From contig CAUFBM010000014.1 in the NCBI GenBank assembly GCA_959023295.1, positions 1 through 63,290 of the forward strand: 63,290 nt of DNA, written 5' to 3'. Each line of letters begins with the position of its first letter. Positions within the stretch are counted from its first letter, which is position 1. A program made the translations under genes and the position numbers. Positions 25,316 to 33,630 of the stretch are shown one piece after another. This DNA is from an uncultured Collinsella sp. (GTDB lineage: Bacteria; Actinomycetota; Coriobacteriia; Coriobacteriales; Coriobacteriaceae). The notes under the pieces were generated by a model that saw only the letters and a list, made by a program, of their open reading frames with translations, was not told the DNA's origin and ran no database searches.

Positions 25316-25738
25316 ATGCCCGATAAAAAGCTGACTGAGGAGCTGCTCAATGAGCTTCTCGATGCGCCAAGCATTGATGGCTATATCAAGGGGCATGACT
25401 TTGCCGCCCCGTCGCTTTCGGACTACTTAAAGCAGCTTCTGCAAGAGAAAGGTCTGGAGCGTTCGCGCGTGGTGCGTATGGCCGACCTCAACGAGACGTT
25501 TGGCTATCAGATCTTTACCGGTACGCGGCATCCAAGTCGCAATAAGGTGCTGCAGATTGCCTTCGCCATGGCGCTAACGCTCAAGGAAACCAACCGCGCC
25601 TTGACGGCGGCGGGTGCCAATGTCCTCAACTGCAAGGATCGCCGTGACGCCATCATCATTTTCTGTATCGATCGTGGCTGCAGCCTGCAAAAGGTGAACG
25701 AGGAGCTGTATCGCTTTGGCGAGGAGACGGTGAGTTAA
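25316..25738 (+). CDS. HTH (XRE-like) protein paired with a Ser/Thr kinase
   Basis: A 140-aa soluble protein. Residues about 33-95 (LSDYLKQLLQEKGLERSRVV to NKVLQIAFAMALTLKET) read as an XRE-type helix-turn-helix, followed by a C-terminal helical part with several Cys. It lies directly upstream of a membrane Ser/Thr kinase gene, suggesting a regulator and kinase pair. The ATG at 25316 follows GGGGGAGG. DNA binding is inferred. Confidence 0.65.
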   Translation: MPDKKLTEELLNELLDAPSIDGYIKGHDFAAPSLSDYLKQLLQEKGLERSRVVRMADLNETFGYQIFTGTRHPSRNKVLQIAFAMALTLKETNRALTAAGANVLNCKDRRDAIIIFCIDRGCSLQKVNEELYRFGEETVS

Positions 25739-25782
25739 CGGCTAACTGCTGGCGGAAGCGCCGTTCACGATATTTAGAACGT

Positions 25783-25818
25783 GCAGGGCACGGGCGTCAT
25801 TGGGCGTCCGTGCCCTGC
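25783..25818 (+). terminator. Strong hairpin immediately before the kinase start
   Basis: An 11-bp perfect stem GCAGGGCACGG / CCGTGCCCTGC is followed by GTTATT. The kinase ATG comes 6 nt after the stem with no visible ribosome binding site, so this may be a terminator with read-through or a translational gate. A GCCGTTC motif like those upstream of arcA lies at 25760-25766. Confidence 0.55.
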
Positions 25819-25824
25819 GTTATT

Positions 25825-27225
25825 ATGGACGCTATGGATACTCAGAGCCCAGCATATTCCGATGATGAGCTGACCGCTGCGCTCGCCGGACACCTGGCGT
25901 CACTTGAGCGTGATGACAGTTATCGCGTAGACCGTGTGCTCAAGCACTCCGACGTCGAGACGACCGAGCTCGTATACTTTGAGGGCTCTGGCGGGGGATC
26001 TCTTGGCCCCTTTGTTCGCAAGCGCATCGATGCGTCGGCCCAGATTGGCGGGGCGTATGAACGCCTGTTTGCGGCCCAGCATGCCGGGCGACGTTACGAG
26101 CACTTGCCTCGGATTGTCGATTGCCGCCGCGTGGGCGACGAGCTTTGCGTGGTCATGGAATATATCGAAGGCGAAACGCTCGGGGCCCTGGTGGGGCGTT
26201 TGGGTGCGACGCCCGATTATGCTTGTGAGCTGTTTGGCGCCCTTTGTGATGCAGTTGCGGAGCTCCATGCCGGCTTTGCGTCGGCGGGGGAGATGGCTGC
26301 GCCGGTGATCCATCGCGACCTAAAGCCCTCGAATATCATCGTATCGGGCGCAAACTATACGCCCGATACAGGCATGACGTTTTCATCGCTGGTGATTATC
26401 GACTTGGGAATCGCTCGCGTGTGGCGCGAAGGAGCCGATGCCGATACCGTTAAGTTTGGTACGCGACCCTATGCGCCACCCGAACAGTACGGTTTTGGCC
26501 AGACGAGCGTGCGCAGCGATGTCTATGCGCTCGGTGCCCTGCTATTCTTTTGTCTGACGGGGGCCGATCCCAAGCCAGGTCGGAACATGCGCGAGCAATG
26601 CGAGGCATATGACGTCCCCGCCTCGCTTGCCGATGTTATTTGCATGGCGATGGCGCTCGATCCGGACAAGCGCTTTGCAAGCGCGAAGGCGCTAGGGCAC
26701 GCTGCGCGCGCATCCTATGCGTTGTCCGCACCGACGCCGTCGTTCGCGCCGAATGCTGCTTCCTTCCAAGAGCCTCCAGAGCGGCGAGCTGTGTGCCCTG
26801 CGCCCGTGCTCCCCACGGATCAGTCTCAGGGTGGGTTGCCATTGGTGCCTGAGCGCCCGAGTTTAATCTCCCGCATTCCCGACACCGTTGGGCGCATTTG
26901 GAACGGATTCGTCTATCTTTCGCTACTTGTTTTCTTTGCCGGAAGCCATTTTGCCGTTTTTCATCCCACGGGCGCCAACCAAAACTACCCGATGTGCTTT
27001 CTCGCGATTGAGTATTTTATCTTCGTTGACGGTCTCATAGTGCTCATTCATTTTGTGATGCTCGATAAACGCCGCCTTCGCCGGCGGTTTGAGCTACTCG
27101 ATAGATATCGCGGTAAAAAGCTTGCAAAGCTCTGGCTCAAGGCTATGGGTGTGCTCTTGTTGGCAATGATCATCATTGTTGCCATCGCAAACGCGACTGG
27201 CATCGTCGATACCTCCGTCGCATAA
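25825..27225 (+). CDS. Membrane Ser/Thr protein kinase (Hanks type)
   Basis: A protein of about 466 aa with a kinase domain at about 25-300. It has a probable Lys in FVRKRID, catalytic loop HRDLKPSNI, metal loop DLGIAR (DLG in place of DFG) and an activation/APE-like APPEQYG. The N-lobe lacks a clear GxGxxG loop and has GSGGGSLG instead. A Pro/Ala-rich linker leads to three C-terminal membrane segments (about 365-385, 395-420, 440-460), with no PASTA repeats. The start is taken at the ATG at 25825; ATG 25834 is possible. It is convergent with a secreted muralytic enzyme gene. The target is unknown. Confidence 0.85.
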   Translation: MDAMDTQSPAYSDDELTAALAGHLASLERDDSYRVDRVLKHSDVETTELVYFEGSGGGSLGPFVRKRIDASAQIGGAYERLFAAQHAGRRYEHLPRIVDCRRVGDELCVVMEYIEGETLGALVGRLGATPDYACELFGALCDAVAELHAGFASAGEMAAPVIHRDLKPSNIIVSGANYTPDTGMTFSSLVIIDLGIARVWREGADADTVKFGTRPYAPPEQYGFGQTSVRSDVYALGALLFFCLTGADPKPGRNMREQCEAYDVPASLADVICMAMALDPDKRFASAKALGHAARASYALSAPTPSFAPNAASFQEPPERRAVCPAPVLPTDQSQGGLPLVPERPSLISRIPDTVGRIWNGFVYLSLLVFFAGSHFAVFHPTGANQNYPMCFLAIEYFIFVDGLIVLIHFVMLDKRRLRRRFELLDRYRGKKLAKLWLKAMGVLLLAMIIIVAIANATGIVDTSVA

Positions 27226-27228
27226 AAG

Positions 27229-27255
27229 AAAAAAGGGCCCCAATTGGGGCCCTTT
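27229..27255 (-). terminator. Bidirectional terminator between convergent genes
   Basis: A perfect AAAGGGCCCC-AATT-GGGGCCCTTT hairpin. On the minus strand it is followed by a long T-rich tail; on the plus strand the tail is shorter. Confidence 0.85.
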
Positions 27256-27265
27256 GACGTTGATC

Positions 27266-28399
27266 TTAGATGCGGTTCATCTGGGTTGCAACCTTGTTGT
27301 ACCAGTCCTGCCACGTGGGCGGGCAGTACTTTTTGGCGGCTGCCGGGGTAAGCGTGGAGCCATAGTTGGCGCCCAGGTAGGCAACGTGGGCAGAGACGCC
27401 CTCGCTCCAGCTACCAAAGCTCCGCCAGCCGCCGCCGCGGGCGCTCCAGCCCCAGGCGTTATAGGAGCCGGCACAATAGAGGCCCTTGCTGCTCTCGATG
27501 CAGGCGATGGCGGGAGACCAGCGAGGGTCAACACCGGTGTTCCAGGCGGCGACGGCAAAGGTGTAACCCTGGCCTGCCATGGGGGAGCCGGCGAGGTAGT
27601 TGTCGATGCGACTCGTCCACTCGTTGATAAACGAGTCGTAATCGGAGTTGCCGGTATTGGAGTTGTTCACCGTGGTGTCAATGGTGGTGTTGGCGTTATT
27701 GGCCTGGCTGTTGGAGTTGTTGCCGCTCACGCCCTCGCCCGAGAGCTTCTCGGCGGCAGCGGCCTTGTCGGCCTCGAGCTTGGCCAGCTCGGCGGCATTC
27801 TCCTGCTCGGCCTTTGCCTGGGCTTCGCTGCGAAGCTGCTGGGCCTGTGCCAGTGCGTCCTCGGCGGTTTTCTGCTCGGTTTCGAGTTGGGACTTGGCCT
27901 GCTCGAGCTCGGTCTTGTTCTGCTCGAGCTCGGTCTGCATCTTGTTAAGCTCTTCGATCTCATCGACGCTCGAGCTCGTGATCTGGTTGGTGTACTTGCA
28001 GGTGGTGATGAACTCTCCCAGGCTCTGCGCATTGACCAGGAAGCTCACGATGGGGTTGGTGCCCTTCTGGTACTTATACAGATCGCGCATGGCGGAGCTC
28101 GCCTTGGCCTGCTGATCGGGAAGTTCGGCTTCGATCATCTCGATGCTTGCCTCGTTGGTGTCGATTTGCTTCTGCAGATCCTCGAGCTTGGTGCGGGCCT
28201 CGTTGTAGGCACTCGTGGCGGTTTCGATCTTCTGCTGGGCAGCGGAAAGCTGATCTTGCGTTGCCTGCGAGGCGGCATAGGCTGCGACGGGGGAGAGCAT
28301 CGGCGCGGCCGTCAGTGCAACGGCGAGCGCGGCGCTCGTGATGATACGAGCCGGCTTCGACGCGATGAGCGCTGCGGTGCGATGGTTCGAATGCTGCAT
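27266..28399 (-). CDS. Secreted coiled-coil protein with lysozyme-like C-terminal domain
   Basis: A 377-aa exported protein. A long signal peptide ends near AYAAS (about 43-47). A coiled coil follows (about 45-220; Gln/Glu/Ala-rich, PcsB-like, with a QKGTNPIVSFL insertion), then an Asn/Ser/Thr linker. The C-terminal lysozyme/glucosaminidase-like domain (about 255-377) has ACIESSKG, with the probable catalytic Glu, and YNAWGWSARGGGW. It probably cleaves peptidoglycan at division, with the coiled coil as regulator. The ATG at 28399 has an AGAGGGA site; a TTG at 28414 is the longer option. Stacked palindromes lie upstream. Confidence 0.8.
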   Translation of the reverse strand: MQHSNHRTAALIASKPARIITSAALAVALTAAPMLSPVAAYAASQATQDQLSAAQQKIETATSAYNEARTKLEDLQKQIDTNEASIEMIEAELPDQQAKASSAMRDLYKYQKGTNPIVSFLVNAQSLGEFITTCKYTNQITSSSVDEIEELNKMQTELEQNKTELEQAKSQLETEQKTAEDALAQAQQLRSEAQAKAEQENAAELAKLEADKAAAAEKLSGEGVSGNNSNSQANNANTTIDTTVNNSNTGNSDYDSFINEWTSRIDNYLAGSPMAGQGYTFAVAAWNTGVDPRWSPAIACIESSKGLYCAGSYNAWGWSARGGGWRSFGSWSEGVSAHVAYLGANYGSTLTPAAAKKYCPPTWQDWYNKVATQMNRI

Positions 28400-28460
28400 C
28401 CAGTCCCTCTGCAATCAATCGTAGGTTATGGTTCGAAAGGTATTCTACTACTGCTTTCGA

Positions 28461-28517
28461 CCTCAACTTGAACCTTAAAGGTTCTAAAGGGTCAAGTTGA
28501 ACTTGAGGCTTTAGCCT
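28461..28517. promoter_or_regulatory. Stack of palindromes, candidate operator array
   Basis: Three adjacent perfect palindromes: AACCTTAAAGGTT (28471-28483), CAAGTTGAACTTG (28493-28505) and AGGCTTTAGCCT (28506-28517), all inside larger CCTCAA/TTGAGG arms. They lie in the 314-nt gap between the muralytic enzyme and the divergent ATP-grasp gene and resemble MerR-type operators. A TTGGGA-18-TAGAAT promoter candidate for the plus gene lies near 28630-28660. The rest of the gap shows nothing further. Confidence 0.5.
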
Positions 28518-28713
28518 TGACCTGCAGTTATAGTGAATTGTTGAGAAACCATAGAGTTCAACTTTAACGTTACGGAACCCTGCGGGCTCGATCATAAGCG
28601 CCTGCTTGCCATAGATATGGTGGAACTTTGGGAAGCGGCAGCTTGGCACGCTAGAATAAACCAGTTGCATAAAGACCGCCCATCGTACGGGCAGTTGATG
28701 ATAGGAAGTTTCC

Positions 28714-29970
28714 ATGGCATTGCAGTTTACAGAGCGCGAGTTTATACCCGTGCTGCTCGGCGGCGATATCAACGCCTATTCGGTGGCGCGCGCCTTCTAC
28801 GAGGAGTATCAGGTCAAGAGTCTGGTCTTTGGCAAGTATCATACAGGTCCTGCATACCGCAGCCAGATTATCGACTATACGCCCAATGTGGATATCGATA
28901 CCATGCCGGTCATGATCGAGACCGTCAACGGCATTGCGCAGGCCAATCCCGATAAGAAGATTATTCTGATGGGCTGCGGCGATAACTACGTCGCGCTTGC
29001 CGCACAGGCTCAGGATGCCGGCCAGCTTGCCTCCAACGTCATCGCGCCCTATGCGCCCTACAGCATGCTCGAGCAGTGCCAGAAGAAGGAGATCTTCTAC
29101 GAGCTGTGCGAGAAGCACGGTGTGCCCTATCCGCACACGTTTACCTTTACCATGGCGATGCTCAACGCCCAGGGCGAGGCTTCCGCCGAGGTGCTCGACC
29201 AGATCGACTTCCCCTTCCCGATGATTCTGAAGCCCTCTGACGGCATCATGTGGTGGGAGCACGAGTTCGAGGGCCAGAAGAAGGCCTACGAGATTGCCGA
29301 TTGCGCCGAGCTGGAGCAGGTCATTCGCGATGTGTACGCCAGTGGCTACACCGATGACCTCATCTTGCAGGACCGCGTTCCCGGCAACGACGAGTACATG
29401 CGCGTGCTTACCAGTTATTCCGACCGCAACGGCAAGGTTCGCATGATGTGCCTGGGTCACGTGCTGCTCGAGGAGCATCAGCCCCATGGTGTCGGCAACC
29501 ACGCCTGCATCATCACCGAGCCCAACGACGAGCTCATGGGTGGCGTGCGCAAGCTGCTTGAGGACCTTAAGTTCACGGGCTTCTCCAACTTCGACGTCAA
29601 GTACGACCAACGCGATGGTTCGTTTAAGTTCTTCGACTTCAACACGCGTCAGGGCCGCAGTAACTACTACGTCACCAACAGCGGCTTTAACGTTGCCAAG
29701 TACGTGGTGGATGAGTACGTCTATAACCGTCCGTTTGAGCCGGAATTTGTGACGGCGCAGGACGAGGCTCTGTGGATGGTCGTCCCCATGGGTGTCGTTG
29801 ACAAGTATGTCAAGGACCCCGAGCTGCGTGCGAAGGCGCATCGTCTGGCCAAGGAGGGCAAGGCCGCCGATCCTTCGTTTATGAAGGGCGATTTTGTCTT
29901 TAACCGCTGGTTGCGCATGCGGCACACCAAGCTGCGTCACTTTAAGCTGTTCAAGACGTATTACAAGTAG
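28714..29970 (+). CDS. ATP-grasp carboxylate-amine ligase, probable D-aspartate ligase
   Basis: A 418-aa ATP-grasp ligase. It has an N-terminal Rossmann-like domain (LLGGDINAYSVARAF), an ATP-binding lid (FPMILKPSDGIMWW, about 168-181) and the metal-binding acidic/Asn set in SNFDVKYDQRDGSFKFFDFN. ATP-grasp enzymes of this type attach D-aspartate to the Lys or Orn side chain of peptidoglycan precursors. An aspartate racemase gene follows after 84 nt, supporting D-Asp as substrate. The ATG has AGGAAG upstream. Other carboxylate-amine ligations remain possible. Confidence 0.75.
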   Translation: MALQFTEREFIPVLLGGDINAYSVARAFYEEYQVKSLVFGKYHTGPAYRSQIIDYTPNVDIDTMPVMIETVNGIAQANPDKKIILMGCGDNYVALAAQAQDAGQLASNVIAPYAPYSMLEQCQKKEIFYELCEKHGVPYPHTFTFTMAMLNAQGEASAEVLDQIDFPFPMILKPSDGIMWWEHEFEGQKKAYEIADCAELEQVIRDVYASGYTDDLILQDRVPGNDEYMRVLTSYSDRNGKVRMMCLGHVLLEEHQPHGVGNHACIITEPNDELMGGVRKLLEDLKFTGFSNFDVKYDQRDGSFKFFDFNTRQGRSNYYVTNSGFNVAKYVVDEYVYNRPFEPEFVTAQDEALWMVVPMGVVDKYVKDPELRAKAHRLAKEGKAADPSFMKGDFVFNRWLRMRHTKLRHFKLFKTYYK

Positions 29971-30054
29971 ATGAGCGCGGCGCCCGCCCGGTTTACATCG
30001 GGCGGGCGCGGGCATGATACGCGCAACGGTGCGAGCGTCACCAAGGAGGCGGCG

Positions 30055-30801
30055 ATGGAAAAGCTGGGAGTTATCGGCGGCATGGGCGCTGAGGCCACGT
30101 CGTATTACTACGACCAGGTCGTGCGTCATACGGCTGCTGCCTGTGATCAGGAGCATATCGACATGGTGGTGCTTTCCAAGTCGACCATGCCCGACCGTAC
30201 GCTGGCCATCAAGACCGGCGAGCATGCCGAGCTGCTGGCGACCATGAAGGAGTGCGCACAGGCGCTCGAGACACTGGGCTGCGCGCACATTGCCATTCCC
30301 TGCAACACATCGCACTACTTCTACGACCAGATTCAGTCGTATACCAAGGTGCCGATTATCCACATGCCGCGTGAGTCGGTGCGCTATGCCCTGGCGGGCG
30401 CGGTGATGGGGGAGTGCGAGTTCGATCCCAACCTGAGCATGCCGTCCGAGCCGGTGCGCAAGATCGGCATCATGGGCACTGACGGCACCGTGGGTGCAGG
30501 CGTCTATGGGCGCGAGTGCGAGGCCGCGGGCATCGAGGTCGTCTATCCCAGCGAGAAGCGCCAGGCCGACGTGATGTCGCTGATTTATGATGACGTGAAG
30601 GCCGGACGCGAGCCCGATATGGACAAGTTTGACCGCGTGATGTGGGAGTTCGCCCGCAGCGGCTGCGACCGCGTCATTCTGGCCTGCACCGAGCTCTCGG
30701 TGCTGCAAAAGTACCGGGAGATGCCCGAGATTACCCTTGACGCCATGGACGTCCTGGTGCGCGAATCCATCATCCGCAGCGGCGCCCCCTACCGCCTGTA
30801 G
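30055..30801 (+). CDS. Aspartate/glutamate racemase family protein
   Basis: A 248-aa cofactor-independent racemase. N-terminal LGVIGGMGAEATSYYY is followed by the two catalytic cysteines, in AIPCNTSHYF (about 84) and LACTELSVL (about 204). The first motif and MGAEAT favour aspartate racemase over glutamate racemase. The ATG follows AAGGAGG. It would supply D-aspartate to the ligase just upstream. A GC-rich hairpin (29985-30009) without a T run separates the two genes. Confidence 0.85.
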   Translation: MEKLGVIGGMGAEATSYYYDQVVRHTAAACDQEHIDMVVLSKSTMPDRTLAIKTGEHAELLATMKECAQALETLGCAHIAIPCNTSHYFYDQIQSYTKVPIIHMPRESVRYALAGAVMGECEFDPNLSMPSEPVRKIGIMGTDGTVGAGVYGRECEAAGIEVVYPSEKRQADVMSLIYDDVKAGREPDMDKFDRVMWEFARSGCDRVILACTELSVLQKYREMPEITLDAMDVLVRESIIRSGAPYRL

Positions 30802-30860
30802 CCCTCGACCTGCCAAAAAGAGACAGGTTTATTTTGGTAGGTTTTATCTGGGGGAACAGT

Positions 30861-30896
30861 AAGGCCTCGACTCGTTTGGTGCGAGCCGAGGCCTTT
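30861..30896 (+). terminator. Intrinsic terminator after the racemase gene
   Basis: Stem AAGGCCTCG-A-CTCG / CGAG-C-CGAGGCCTT with a T run. A weaker ACCTGCCAAAA/TTTTGGTAGGT hairpin precedes it. Confidence 0.85.
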
Positions 30897-30925
30897 TGAA
30901 TTTGTCGGTTGCCGGGGGCGATGGG

Positions 30926-31672
30926 TTAAAACAGGAAGCCGAGGACGATGAGGGCAATGCTGACAATAAGTATGGCAATGTCCAGGCCCTTGATGGGGTA
31001 GCGCTTGTACGAGCTCGCGCGCGTGCGCAGGTAGAAGCCGCGCTGCTCGGCTGCCAGGGCCGTGGCATCGGTTTTACCCACGCTCGAGATCAGTAGCGGC
31101 ACGCACAGCGGCAGCATGAGCTTGAGCTTCTTGATGGGGTTCTTGGTGTCATACTCGATGCCGCGTGCGGTCTGCGCCTCCATGATGGCGTTCATCTCCT
31201 GGCCAAACACTGGCACAAAGCGCAGCGCCGTGGTAAAGGTGAAGGCGTAACGATACGGAACGTGCAGCACCTCGACGCAGGCGTTGGCAAGGTCGTTGAG
31301 CTTGGTCACCATGAGCATCAGAATAAGCGGTAGCGCCACGCCCAGCAGACGCAGACAGGCCTTTGTTCCGGTGATGAGGTCTTCATCGGTGACAAAGCTC
31401 CACACCACGTTGCCATCGCGCATAAAAGCCAGCTGCAGCACCAGCATGATGAGCGCGAGTGGAATCAGTAGCTTGAGCAGAGCGAGCAGGCGGTCGACGA
31501 CGCCGGCGTAGGCTCCCAGCGCGAGCGTGAGTGCCAGAAAGCCCAGCAGTGCCACATAGGTGTCGGACAAGAAAATGCCGATGATGATGGTGGCGGCGAG
31601 GCCCAGTTTGATGACGGGGTTCAGGCGGTGTAGCAGCGTGTCGCCCGGCATGTAGTCGATGACGTTAACCAC
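30926..31672 (-). CDS. ecfT: ECF transporter transmembrane (T) component
   Basis: A 248-aa membrane protein, the scaffold of an energy-coupling factor transporter. Four to six hydrophobic segments are seen. The cytoplasmic coupling helices carry the paired Ala-Arg-Gly motifs, seen here as AQTARGIEY (about 165) and AAEQRGFYLR (about 205). The GTG start overlaps the end of the ATPase gene by 8 nt, implying coupled translation. It is the last gene of the S-A-T operon, which is led by a Trp attenuator. Confidence 0.88.
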   Translation of the reverse strand: MVNVIDYMPGDTLLHRLNPVIKLGLAATIIIGIFLSDTYVALLGFLALTLALGAYAGVVDRLLALLKLLIPLALIMLVLQLAFMRDGNVVWSFVTDEDLITGTKACLRLLGVALPLILMLMVTKLNDLANACVEVLHVPYRYAFTFTTALRFVPVFGQEMNAIMEAQTARGIEYDTKNPIKKLKLMLPLCVPLLISSVGKTDATALAAEQRGFYLRTRASSYKRYPIKGLDIAILIVSIALIVLGFLF

Positions 31673-33416
31673 GGCGGACCATCTCCTCGGTAATGCGAAC
31701 GATATCAGTGACCTCACTCACCTGCGTAAAGGCGGGCGAGACGGTGGATGCCAGACGGCGCGAGAGTTCGATGACCTGGGGCGGCTCAACGTAGGCACGC
31801 TGCATGAGTTCGATGTTCGAGAACAGCTCGTGCGTGCGGCCGCGGTCGAGGATGCGACCGTTGGCCATCACCACGATGCGCTCGGCAAAGTCGGAAACGA
31901 CTTCCATGTCGTGACAGACCATGATGACGGCGCAACCGCGCTCTGCCATGGTGCGCACCGTTTCCATCACGGTCATGCACTCGCGGTAGTCCAGGCCGCT
32001 CGTGGGCTCGTCGAGCACCACGATCTTGGGCTCGATCACCACAACGGAGGCGAGCGCCACCATCTGGCGTTGGCCGCGCGACAGTGAGAACGGTGCCTCG
32101 TCGGCGGGCAGACCAAAGCGGTCGATGACCAGCTGGGCGCGACGCAGGGCTTCGGCGCGGTCGATGCCGGCAAGTTCTAGACCAAAGGCGACCTCGTCGA
32201 GCACGGTGTCTTTGCAGATTTGGCGGTCGGGGTTCTGGAAAAGCGTTGCCACTTCGTGTGCGATGCGGCTCGTGGGAACCGATGCCGTGTCCAAGCCCGT
32301 AACGCGTACGCTGCCCGATGCGGGCTTGAGCAAACCCGTGAGCAGTTTGGTGAGCGTGGTTTTGCCGGCTCCGTTTTGGCCGACAATGCCCACGAGCTCG
32401 CCGGGGTAGAGCGTCAAGTTGAGGTCGTGGACGGCGGCGCCTCCATGGGGGTAAGAAAACTCGACATGGTCAAAGGTGAGCACCGGCTCGGCGTCTTTCG
32501 CATGCGGGCGCAGCGACGGCGCGTGCGGGGAGCCTGCGGGCGCCTGGGTATCGCTTGTCGCACGGTCGGGGTCGACGATTTCCGTGATCAGGCGTTCTGC
32601 CTCGTCGACATCCAGACAGGGCGTGCCGCTTACCAAGCCATCGGCCTCGAGACTGTTGAAGATGCGCGTGACGCGCGGACAATCGACGCCGATGGTGCGA
32701 AGCTCGTCGGTGCGTGCGAAGACCTCGTGCGGCTCACCTTGCAGCGCGATCTGGCCGTGATCGAGCACCAACACACGGTTGCAGTACTCCGAAAGTAAAG
32801 CGACCTTTTGCTCAACGACGACGATGGTGATGCCGAGCGCGCGGTTTGCCTCGCGCAGCGTCTCGAAGATCAAGGTGGAACTGGCGGGATCGAGCGCTGC
32901 GGTTGGCTCATCGAGCACTAAGACGCGCGGACGCATGGCGAGGATGGCGGCGATAGCTACCTTTTGCTTTTGGCCGCCCGAGAGGGTGGCGATCTCGCGG
33001 TCGCGCAGGTCGCTGATACCGACGGTCTTAAGCGTCTCGCTCACGCGCTGCTCGATCTGATCGTGCGGAACGCCAAAGTTCTCGAGGCCAAAGAGCATTT
33101 CGTCCTCAACGACCGAAGCGACCATCTGCGTATCGATGTCCTGCAGTACGCTACCGACGACCTGCGATACGTCGGTGAGCGAGACCTCGCAGGTGTCGTG
33201 GCCGTCAACTAACACGGAGCCATAAAAGGTGCCGGTGTAGTGGTGAGGCACGGCGCCCGACAGACAGGCGGCAAGTGTGGACTTACCGGCGCCCGAGGGC
33301 CCGATGATGCCGATGAAATCTCCCTTGTTCACGCTGAGCGAAACGTGGCTGAGCGCCTGCTCGGTTTGCGTGCCATAGGAGAACGAGACATCGTCGACGT
33401 TGATGATCGTTTCCAT
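31665..33416 (-). CDS. Fused ECF transporter ATPase (A1-A2)
   Basis: A 583-aa protein with two complete ABC domains in one chain. Domain 1 has Walker A GPSGAGKST (about 39-47), signature LSGGQKQ and Walker B VLVLDEPTAALD. A linker of about 50 residues rich in Pro, Ala and Asp follows. Domain 2 has Walker A GQNGAGKTT, signature-like LSRGQRQ and Walker B IVVLDEPTSGLD. The two halves would form the ATPase pair that most ECF systems build from two subunits. The ATG has a GAAAGG site. It sits between the S and T genes. Confidence 0.93.
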   Translation of the reverse strand: METIINVDDVSFSYGTQTEQALSHVSLSVNKGDFIGIIGPSGAGKSTLAACLSGAVPHHYTGTFYGSVLVDGHDTCEVSLTDVSQVVGSVLQDIDTQMVASVVEDEMLFGLENFGVPHDQIEQRVSETLKTVGISDLRDREIATLSGGQKQKVAIAAILAMRPRVLVLDEPTAALDPASSTLIFETLREANRALGITIVVVEQKVALLSEYCNRVLVLDHGQIALQGEPHEVFARTDELRTIGVDCPRVTRIFNSLEADGLVSGTPCLDVDEAERLITEIVDPDRATSDTQAPAGSPHAPSLRPHAKDAEPVLTFDHVEFSYPHGGAAVHDLNLTLYPGELVGIVGQNGAGKTTLTKLLTGLLKPASGSVRVTGLDTASVPTSRIAHEVATLFQNPDRQICKDTVLDEVAFGLELAGIDRAEALRRAQLVIDRFGLPADEAPFSLSRGQRQMVALASVVVIEPKIVVLDEPTSGLDYRECMTVMETVRTMAERGCAVIMVCHDMEVVSDFAERIVVMANGRILDRGRTHELFSNIELMQRAYVEPPQVIELSRRLASTVSPAFTQVSEVTDIVRITEEMVRRG

Positions 33417-33438
33417 GGGTACCTTTCATAGTCATTGG

Positions 33439-33476
33439 GGACGTTCTTGCATGTCCAGTCGTTTATAAGAACGTCC
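33439..33476. repeat. 10-bp inverted repeat upstream of the ECF ATPase
   Basis: GGACGTTCTT (33439-33448) and AAGAACGTCC (33467-33476) are exact complements with an 18-nt loop, 23 nt before the ATPase start. Confidence 0.55.
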
Positions 33477-33523
33477 TCAAGAGCTCGTTGTTTGGGACAG
33501 TCTTTGGCGGTGAAGCACGGAGA

Positions 33524-33625
33524 CGGCTTTACGAGGTGCCCCGGGTTGGCGCGAAAGAGGAACGAAGCGTACTTGGGTACGCGAGCGACGAATGAACGCC
33601 AAGATGGGGTGGCTCGCAAAGCCGA
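33524..33625 (-). other. Nested hairpin element between ECF S and A genes
   Basis: Outer arms starting CGGCTTTACGAG (33524) and ending CTCGCAAAGCCG (33625) are largely complementary over 28 nt. The core holds GCGTAC-TTGG-GTACGC. It starts 5 nt behind the S gene stop codon, a placement shared with the elements at 44880, 48493 and 48697. Confidence 0.55.
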
Positions 33626-33630
33626 ACAGG

